A stretch of 28,755 nucleotides of DNA from Pholiota molesta (Eukaryota > Basidiomycota > Agaricomycetes > Agaricales > Strophariaceae): the NCBI GenBank assembly GCA_014925825.1, contig JACGCK010000402.1, positions 1 to 28,755 on the forward strand, given 5' to 3'. Position numbers and translations under genes: made by a program. Below are positions 20,764 to 28,755 of the stretch, piece by piece (positions within the stretch are counted from its first letter, which is position 1; every line of letters starts with the position of its first letter). The notes under the pieces were generated by a model. The model was given only the letters and a program-made list of their open reading frames with translations, made no database searches and was not told the origin of the DNA.

Positions 20764-22554
20764 ACCGCGAAACGCAATCCATGATACCATCGAAATATCT
20801 TCGATCGAATCATGAAGCCCGCCACAGATATAGGGAGGCGCTCATCCCTTCCAACTCCGATCACGATCAACAACACTCCTTGCATCCTCAATGTACACCA
20901 TTAACAGTTCATTCGCAATCCATATCAGAATCCTCCGATTTTACCTGCCTTATCTATTCTATCCCCAGCATCATCTTACATCGTCCCTTCTCGACCACAT
21001 CCAATATGTATCTGTATCATTCTTTCTATTGCTTCTCTACAAGGCAGTCATCGCCTTGAATTCCAGACTACGGCCGATTACTCTATTCACCCACCTCGCA
21101 ATGCTCATCGGCATAATACCTGCCTCGCCCGCTCATTTACCCTCAGCATCATGCTCTTATCATCAGAAGACGAAATGCGGAAATCTGAATATCCAACCGT
21201 GACGCATGCTGGCGCTGATCTTGGACAATTTTTTTCCAAGTATTCCGTGTTGTTGTACTTTATCAAGCGACCTTTCATCTCGTCCTCTGTACCACTGCCC
21301 TTTTTATGTAAGACTATTCCATGACTATTCACTCCTTCATTTTGCTATTATATTATCCGCTAGACAGGTTGTACATGTAGTTCACAATGCGAAATATATA
21401 ACGAACATATTGATGAAATACCGATAAGGATAAGTATAAGGTCACTTTGGATCAGGAGCGCTAACTACTAGATCTATAGATGGCTGGTATTTAGCCCTGT
21501 TTCCGTTTCATAAGATTGAGTCAATAACAAGTTTTCTCATCTCCGTAAATCTGTGTGGAGTCAGTTCACCAGATGAGTAGACGAGGAGTGCGCAGCATTA
21601 ATGATGGTGGTGGCACTGGAAAATCGGAAGGTATGATGGGGAAGGTTCAAAGAGTGTGCAGACGCAGTCCCTATGAGTGACTTGTCTGATCTAACGCCCG
21701 GCACTTCGGATCAAACAATTCATCGAGAGAAGGATTTTGGAAGGATTGGTTTGGATTGAGCTTGATGTCAGATTGCTGAACAAAAGTATGTTTCTGACAT
21801 ACCTCCTTATACTGACCCGATCGAAGTGTCGGTGATATCGATACCCTGTGATACCACTCGGTAAATTCCTTTTTTTTTTTGACACTCACGCCAAACCTTT
21901 GTTTCTTGTTTCCGCCGTATACTGAGTTTTGATACATTCGGGCAAAAGAACAATGGGCGCAGCGTCGAGCGGTGGTCCACCTTTACAATTCCTCCCAAAT
22001 TTCCGTTTCCAAAAATTCCTTTCTTCTACGATCTGAACATGCGAAGGAAAATGAGCCCGAGCGCAGTGAGGCTATATACTGCTTTCCCTTGCGCTCTTTA
22101 GCGATTGCCGTTGGGTCAAGTTTCTACCAAGACATATCATGATCATGATCATGTATGTAGACACGGTTCCACGGTGCCACACCATGAGTATGATTCCTCT
22201 TCTCACCAACTTCTACTGATCACACGCTGCCATTCCGCTCTCATGTGGGCGCTGGAGCCATTAGCTGTGCTTGAAAACATTGTTATATTACAATCCGACT
22301 CTGGTTTATCAGATGCAAGCTTGGTCGCGCACTGCTGATAAATTTCTCATATGTATAGCTTATTGATTTATTCCAACCAGAATCACCTTCCTAGGCGCCC
22401 CCTGAGATCTGAGACTTGATCTCTTCGCGTTTGGCCGTGGAATAACAACCGACTCCGAGTCTAAAAGACGACACTTACGTAACGACAGCTTGATGGAAAA
22501 CGGATTCTCAGGCTTACATCTTTTTCTCTGCCACATCCACCACTCCCGCCACAA

Positions 22555-22582
22555 ACGACGACGACAACGACGACGACGAAGG
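22555..22582 (+). repeat. CGA trinucleotide microsatellite
   Basis: Consecutive ACG/CGA units, interrupted once by CAA, lie about 240 bases upstream of the kinase start codon in non-coding sequence. Confidence 0.7.
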
Positions 22583-22770
22583 ACCCACGATCTTTCGCCA
22601 GCACGACCTTTCGCCCCTACGACCGTTCGCCAGCCAACTAGACTTCACCTCACGTGCATCTCTCTCTCGCATAATACCCAAGTGGAGTGCGACGAATTAC
22701 ATCAAACACTTAACGAATACCCCTTCTGAGATACCAGCATCTAATATATCCATACACACATCATACACAC

Positions 22771-22802
22771 CATACCAGCTCCAAAACATACCAGTTCCAA
22801 AC
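22771..22802 (+). repeat. 16-bp tandem duplication in the kinase leader
   Basis: CATACCAGCTCCAAAA is followed directly by CATACCAGTTCCAAAC, matching at 14 of 16 positions. The pair ends 17 bases before the ATG at 22820, so it is probably in the 5' untranslated region or core promoter. It may be a duplicated regulatory word. Confidence 0.6.
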
Positions 22803-22819
22803 ATATTCAGCGCTAAAAC

Positions 22820-25549
22820 ATGCCTTCTGTACCCAAAACTGGCCCATCATTCTTTCTCGGCATCGAGCTGGGGATCGATCAACTGCGTGCGTCCATAGTG
22901 GACGAGAGCCTCGAGCTCGTGGGCGTCGAATGCGTCGATTTTGACTCTGAGCTGTCCGAATACAAGTGCGTGTGTGGCGTGTCGCGTCGCCACTTGTGTA
23001 CTGATCCCATTCGCTGTTGGCCCCCAGAACGCAGGGTGGGATTTTCACGACCCCCGGAGAAGCATACACGACGCCGATAGAGATGTGGCTCAAAGGCCTT
23101 GGTGAGAGTTTCTCCGCTCTGTTCAGTGTTTTCCCCCCCACGGAAGCAAAAACTTTTCTGGGCTTCCCGATTTGGCGTTTCCCTTATGTTCCTGAGCGCT
23201 GACACGACCACGTGAGACAGATACGCTCTTCGAGAAACTGCGCCTGAGCTACGACTTGACCAAAATAAAAGCCATTAGCGGCGCCGCTCAACATGCCCTC
23301 GTCTGGTGGAAATCAACCACCGTTCCCTCTTTTTCGTCCCTGGACCCACATGCGCCTCTGCATACCCAATTTCCGGCGCATACCTTTTCTCTGCCAAGTA
23401 CCCCTGTGGCACAAGACACCTCTTCGCAGACCCATGGGCTTGCGATCGAGGCGCTGTTAGGCGGCCCTGATCATATGGCCGCGCGCGTCGGCATCTGCGC
23501 GAATGCGTCTATGGTTGCTGCGCAGCTTTTGCGCGTGCGGGAAACCTGGCCGCAGGAAGTCTGGGCGCGCACTGGGCGTGTCCAGCTTGCGAGCGCGTTC
23601 CTCGCAAGCATTATTTCTGGCAAGTGGACCAGCATGGGCGAGGCAGAGGCATGCGCGACCGGCGCGTGGGTTCATGGCGCCAACCCAAATGCTGCTGGCG
23701 GTCAGGGCTACTGGGACGAAGGCGTCCTGAATATTGTAGGCGGCAGCAGAGAGGAAGGCAGAAGAGTCAGGGGATGGTTGGGTGACGTGGATGTATCTGG
23801 TGGCTCCAGAAAAGTAGGAAACGTCTCTAGATACCTAATTGAACGGTATGGCTTTGACGCAGGTAAGTGAGCTCGAATCACTTTCCTATATTTTTCTGAC
23901 ATAATTATACCCCACAGAAACCATTGTCGCACCCTTTACAACCGATTATCTCGCTTCTTATCTCTCTATACTCCCTTCCTCCGGGGACGCCGTGTTTTCT
24001 TTCGGTCCTATGGATAACTTACTCGCACCCGCACAGCATTATATTCCTACACGTCTTTATAATTTACTCCCTCACCCTGCTCAAGATACCAACGAAAAGC
24101 GCAAATATATTGCAGTGCTTACCAGCAGGTATGTCCCAAATATAATTTTAGTTGATAACCAGCTGATGTTATGATCTCTAGAAATGCTGATGTCCCACGC
24201 GCCCTCGTTCGTGACATGTATACCAAAAGCTGGAGCGCATTCGATCGCTTGGTTGCTATTGTTCCTCCAGGGGGCTCCATAGGGTGAATACACCATTTCT
24301 TCCTGCTCATGCTACCACGATACTCATGTTCGACCAATAGGCTGGATGATAAATTGTTCAGCTTCTGGCATCTTCAACCAGATTCCTATCCCTTTGCGCG
24401 CGTCAAAGGGATCTACCGTTTCGAGACTGGCATAAAAGTCAACGAATTTCGTGATCTCCGCGCCAATCCACGCTGTCTCCTCGAGAGCCAAATTCTCTCC
24501 TTCCGCGTCAAATGGGCACGCCTGATATCCACCGGCGTCCTTGGGAATGCGCGCAAATCCAGCATCAGCCCAACGCCGCCGCCCTCCCTCATCTCAGGCC
24601 GAAGTAATTCGGTACTGTCGAGCCTAGGGCTCTCGTTTGATCCGTACGACCCCGCGCCGCTCCCCGCGCGCATCCTTGCCACGGGGGCTGCGGCGAACTT
24701 TCCCAGCGTGTCGAACCTCGTGGGCGACGTCTTCAACGCGCCGGTGTTTGTGCCGCTCACGCAGATCGACTCCGCGCAGATCTCCCCACACCGCAATGCG
24801 CCTGCGGAGGGGTACCCGAGCCGCGTGGCGCTGGGGGGCGCGTATGTCGCGCGGTGGGTGTGGAGTCGCGAGTGGGGCACGGGCAGCCTCGGGGTGTTTG
24901 AGGACGAGATGAAGCGGCTGCTGGGCAAGCGCTGGGTTGCGACGAACGGGGCGCTCCTCAGAAGTAACATCAACGGCGCGACGGTCGTTGGCGGCCTAGG
25001 TGGGAACAGCGGCGCGAACAGCGGGACGAGCACGCCGTATGGACATCCGGGCTCCCGCTCGGCCTTGGTAGCACCGTGTTCGTTGAAGAGGACGAGGACT
25101 ACGAAATCGAGCTGGAGAGGAACGCACTCGCCAACCCAGGTGTGATCGGCGCCAGTGTCTATGGAACATCGTCCTACGCCGACACCAATAACCTCCTCAG
25201 CGCCAGGCTGCGCACGCAGACTGGATCGACGGCGGAGAGCAGCAGCTCTGGCGGGCTCGCGCCATCGTCTGCGTTTACCACCCCCGACCTCGGCCTCGGC
25301 AACTTGGGCATTATGACAAATGCAGGGGGTCTGTCGGCGCCGACGCCGTCCAACGGGAGCGGCGGCGCGGCCACACCTACGACGCCTACGCCACTGACGC
25401 CGGTCGTGGCACTCACGACCTCGGATGCGGAGGCGCAGCTCGGGCTGGCGAAGGTCGCGGAACCGGACGTGGATGCGTTCATGACCTACGCTGCTATCGT
25501 GCCGGAGTATTCGCGCCTCGAGACCATGGTGGTGAAGGGGATTGTATAA
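22820..25549 (+). CDS. Xylulokinase-like FGGY-family carbohydrate kinase
   Basis: Exons 22820-22965, 23028-23101, 23221-23862, 23918-24128, 24182-24283 and from 24341 join in phase, with introns of 53-119 nt. The protein reads FFLGIELGIDQLRASIVD (phosphate-1 loop), GAAQHALVWW, DHMAARVGICANAS, WARTGRVQLAS, PFTTDYLASYLS, SFGPMDNLL, ILATGAAANFPSVSN (phosphate-2 loop), DVFNAPVFVPL and ALGGAYVARW, the block order of fungal xylulokinases. These phosphorylate D-xylulose to xylulose 5-phosphate for the pentose phosphate pathway in the cytosol. Two acidic positions that are Asp in classical enzymes read Glu here: Glu16 in the phosphate-1 loop and Glu216 in the EACATG block where the catalytic base is expected. 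Near 25050 the frame must step by one missing base to reach GLPLGLGSTVFVEEDEDYEIELE, unless 25037-25071 is a 35-nt intron; that model gives an intact 782-residue protein. The C-terminal extension of about 150 residues is Ser/Thr/Pro-rich. Confidence 0.85.
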
Positions 25550-27485
25550 GCCTCTTCTCTCTCTCGACGTGGTATCCAGTGCATTACCTATCCTTCCATC
25601 TGTCTATCGATTCGGCTCTCCATCGATTTTCTATCGTCGCTTTCATCTCTTTCTTTATCTCCGTGCATATGCTGTCCCATGTTTTTCGCCTGCTTTTTTT
25701 TCCATTGTCGTCACTCGGTTCCTGCTACATGTCACACACCCTCGGTCGGTGCGCCGCACCTGGTCATCCAAAATACTCGGCAGCACATACCCTCTGCCTA
25801 TGCTTTCGTCATATCGACCATCTATCCCATCAATTTCCCGATCTCTCTGCACAAACTCGGTCCTCATCTTATTCCTAACCTCTACCAACGTCGCATTGGT
25901 TGATTCTGTTTCCTGGGTTATGCTGTAAGTACCTTATAATCTGCGCATACGTCTTTGCCAAGAAGAACACAAAAAACTGTTTGTCTTGCCATCGAAGGGC
26001 ATACAGATCACACCGCAACAGTGGAAAATCTGACCATTCCATTGAGGTCGCTACCGTCTCCGCTCCCTCTCCCCATGGACAATTGCCGTTATTTTCTAGT
26101 ATAATATAAGGTATACAAGGCTCTTTTTTTACATACCTATCTCCTATAACTCGTCGCTTTACTAGTCTTTTCATGCAATGGACAGTCTGTACATATTCCT
26201 TACCTCCTGATTCGTAAAATGTCTGCGCATGAGGTTCTTTTTACCTACGTAGACTCGGAGTATGCACTGTTGTTTTTGAATAGAATTCGTCTCCGGCTTA
26301 CGCAGCAGCCATCGTATACAGAATGTTGATTGTCATATTTTGAAAAGAGAGAAACGGCGTCGGAATTGTAGTCTTGGTACTGGCAGCGTCAACCAGGAAA
26401 AGTTCGAATTAGAAACGCTGGTAATAGGTATCACGCTGAGGGAAAATCTTAAGCAAATCTGCCAAAAGACGAGTGAAAAGATAGAACAAAAGAGGGGCCT
26501 TGGAAGTTGCGCTAGAGGGCTGCGATGGGCGTGCATGAACATGACTCCGACATGCAATCTCAAAACCAGCGTCAGAATCTGTCCTCTCTTCGATTACAGT
26601 AGCTTCACGCAATTCGTAAGTAGGCGTAGAGAACATGAATCACATTTTTTCAATGGATGTTGCGAACACGAAAAACAAATAGCATTTGGGGGTATATTCG
26701 TCCCAACCTCAGCACCACGAACTACACAAGGTCGCAGCACATAATCAAAGTGGTTGCCCACCAGCCAGGAAAAGTACCGGTGCACAAGCAAGCTTGCGAA
26801 CCAGCATTTTGCTCTCTCATCGCTCCGTTACTCTCAAAGCCGTGGTATGTGCGACCTGAGAATGCAGCACGGTTGCTGCTTCGATGTTGGAAGGAAAGGA
26901 AAGACGCGCGAGAAATTTTCTTAAATACTGTCGCGCTCACGTGACATTCTCTTCACACGGCGCCGACACCGATACTGTTCCAAATCCCAGATTCTTTGCA
27001 CCATTTGATCAGCATCTAGTGTTTTCGAGGAAGATTTTCCAGCGCCATAATATTAACATGCGGGAGAAGACCTAAGCAGGCATCTATGATTCATATGAAC
27101 TTCGTGGCAATTAGAACAAAGCTGAGTGCAGTTGTAACCTGCAGCCATTAAACTACAAGAAGCATGACAACAAGCGCATGAAGTATAAAAAAGAATAGAC
27201 AAACACAAAAAATTGAATCAAGCGTACACAAATACTGCAAAGTAAATATACCATAAGTATCCAATGCTAAGTAAAAGTTTGAACAACATTGCGGCTAGCG
27301 GAGAGGGTCTCTCTCAATGGGCAGTCTTATGACTCGGCCCCATGGCCAGACGCATCCTGGATACTCCCATCCACGCAATCGCATTCACTAGGCTATCAAC
27401 AAACGACGCGTCGCGTCCGTATATCGCAGAAGCGATGATCGATATACTAGCGGATTGGCCACTACCATCGCCCGGCTGCAGCAGC
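25550..27485. other. 1.9-kb intergenic region
   Basis: The first 350 bases are pyrimidine-rich and probably include the 3' end of the kinase transcript. The rest is AT-rich with stops in all frames. The longest open frame (26340-26744, plus) is Cys- and basic-residue-rich but has no recognisable pattern. I support no gene, RNA or repeat here. Confidence 0.5.
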
Positions 27486-28755
27486 TTATCCCGTAGACCC
27501 AAGCGTGGGCACGAAATGGCGTATGTGCTCTGGCACGAGATCCTTGGGCAGCCGCGCGATGATATCCAATGGGGCACGTTTCGCCAAGGCCAGCAGGTTT
27601 AGCCGTAGATTGCGCAACGCTGGATCCTCCGTGGTTGAAGGAGAAGTCGCAGAGTCTTCGACTTTCATAGGAACGTCGCCAGAGGCGTCGGCCGGCTCAG
27701 CGACCGAAGTCCCGTTCGGCGCTGGTTCTGGGTGTTGAGTTGAGAGGAGAGTCGACTCGCCCTTAGATTTCTTTTCCCGAATGCGTCGATCAAGCTCGAT
27801 GATGACGTTGGCGACGTATTCGAGGACTTCATGGAGTTCTGCGGGACCTTCTTGCTCGTAGGTGTGCTGAGGCGACCGCTGAGGCGCTCTTTGAGCGCAG
27901 TCGGGTCGAGGCCGGTAAACTTTGGAGTTTGTTGGTTCAGCTCGTTGACTTGGGCGGTGTCACCTGCAGAAGGCTGGGCGGCGGCAGCTACGGCCTCTAG
28001 CTTCGACATCGCCTCTTTTCTGCGCTTCTCCTTGAGCTCTTTCCGATCCACTCTTCTTCGCTGAGGAAAAGTTCGTCGGGACTTTGATGAGCGAGCCCAT
28101 GTCGATTTTGTGCAGGCGGATGTGCAGGAGGGCGGAGAGCGCGATAAGCGCGTTGGGGTAGAGGTGCAGAGATGCAGCAACCTGGCTTTCAACCGTTCCT
28201 TGCCTAGGATCTGCGGTGAGGTTTTGCGGTGGCTTGTTCGCCTGTCGAGCGAGCGCGAGCGCCGTTTCTTGTAGTAAAGAGTGGCGGCCATCCGTAAGTG
28301 GATCGACGATATTTGTCTCCACCCATTTTGCCAGAGGCATGCCCAAGCTAGAATTTTGGTATTTTCATTAGACGCGGCCCCCTGTTGCGTTGAGGGTTCC
28401 TGAATGACGGGTAAGTATAAAGGTACCAGTTTCTCAAAAGAGGGCACGTACCTCATCTTCTTTATGGTAGCAATCGCCATCCACAAACTCGGCCAGACTT
28501 CTAACGTAGGCCAGCCCTTCTACACCTCCATACACCAGATCTCGAATGTATTCCTCTGCCTCCGCCGCCCGTTGCGTTGACCAATAGTTCTTCGCGATCA
28601 ATCCGCGCCATTCACATGCGCCAGGTCTGTAGTGTTCTCTGCAGGCAGCAGCTTCTTCGCAGCATTGTCGCAGTCTAACCGCTCCCGGATCAGCTGCATG
28701 TTTACTTCATGATCTACGGTCTCCTTCTCCGTGTCCGAGGTGTCATCCCACGCCG
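27486..28755 (-). CDS. Unrecognised conserved-looking protein, 3' part, several frame breaks
   Basis: The gene enters from the right edge, so its 5' end is missing, and ends with TAA at 27486-27488. Coding pieces in order are AWDDTSDTEKETVDHEVNM, WRGLIAKNYWSTQRAAEAEE with LVYGGVEGLAYVRSLAEFV, a 104-nt intron (28348-28451), LGMPLAKWVETNIVDPLTDG, KVPTNF or DELFLSEEEW, RKELKEKRRKEAMSKLEAVA, FTGLDPTALKERLSGRL, then ELHEVLEYVANVIIELDRR and a C-terminus RLNLLALAKRAPLDIIARLP followed by HIRHFVPTLG. Moving between these pieces needs five steps, each equal to one missing base, near 28612, 28470, 28080, 28050 and 27850. Two lie in GTCCCG contexts. I do not recognise the family. The acidic N-terminal piece, Lys/Glu coiled region and basic Leu-rich end suggest a nuclear scaffold or chromatin protein, as inference only. 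A literal annotation would fragment it. Confidence 0.55.

Larger units (their letters stand above)
20764..22819. other. 2-kb intergenic region before the kinase gene
   Basis: No gene is supported. Open frames such as 20891-21202 (plus) and 21671-21937 (minus) have no motif. A perfect palindrome CATGATCATGATCATG lies at 22138-22153, a CGA microsatellite at about 22555-22582, and a 16-base tandem pair at 22771-22802 in the presumed leader of the next gene. Confidence 0.5.

Noticed and set aside
22138..22153. Perfect 16-bp palindrome CATGATCATGATCATG
   Set aside because: It is a simple tandem of a self-complementary word (ATGATC), with no repeat partner or gene start nearby.
22381..22445. Minus-strand similarity to the 5' part of U2 snRNA (GGCCAAACGCG...AGATCAAGT)
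   Set aside because: Only about 20 bases resemble U2. The branch-recognition region and the downstream stems are absent.
26340..26744. 134-codon open frame with Cys and basic residues
   Set aside because: No motif, no coding bias compared with its surroundings, and the opposite strand is equally open.
1..28755. Possible gene cluster for a pathway or secondary metabolite
   Set aside because: Genes lie on both strands with unrelated predicted roles, and there are no transporters, oxidoreductases or synthases.
1..28755. tRNA or rRNA genes
   Set aside because: TTCGA-type words were inspected on both strands; none is accompanied by a matching acceptor stem and anticodon arm.

Overview
The window looks like nuclear DNA of a mushroom-forming basidiomycete (Agaricomycetes). 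The reasons are short GT-AG introns, mostly 40-76 nt; moderately GC-rich exons between AT-richer spacers; a transposase-like gene with CxC5/CxC6 cysteine clusters, which are typical of agaric genomes; and protein types I know mainly from that group. No tRNA, rRNA, CRISPR array or bacterial-type operon is visible. All product names come from reading the sequence and remembered family patterns; nothing was searched.

Layout. 1-1216: a degenerate hexanucleotide satellite and an A-rich spacer. 1217-2756 (+): a zinc-finger gene of a mushroom repeat family, heavily frame-broken. 3756-5943 (-): a KDZ-associated CxC5/CxC6 transposase-like gene, spliced but with three frame breaks. Imperfect inverted repeats near 1001-1046 and 6129-6176 enclose these two genes. 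6816-7136 (-): a small Tyr/Pro/His-rich protein. 7964-11335 (+): an intact 11-exon SNF2-family remodeller of the Lsh/HELLS/DDM1/Irc5 type. 11696-12971 (+): a divergent Trf4/Cid14-like poly(A) polymerase with one frame break. 13051-14750 (-): a Ser/Thr-rich single-pass membrane protein. 17366-20763 (+): a nucleotidyltransferase-fold domain followed by a long RS-like and poly-Gln tail. 22820-25549 (+): a xylulokinase-like FGGY kinase. 27486-28755 (-): the 3' part of an unrecognised, probably nuclear, protein. Spacers of 0.8-2.6 kb between these hold no gene I can support.

The genes do not form a pathway. The one functional theme is genome control: transposon-like genes lie close to an Lsh-type remodeller, the class that helps silence transposons in plants and animals, and to a TRAMP-type polymerase that marks aberrant nuclear RNA.

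The most unusual overall pattern is that every frame break I could place, about 17 in five genes on both strands, goes in the direction of one missing base, several of them in short homopolymers, with almost no in-frame stop codons elsewhere. That points to consensus deletions in the assembly as much as to pseudogenes, and it would change how five of the genes are annotated.
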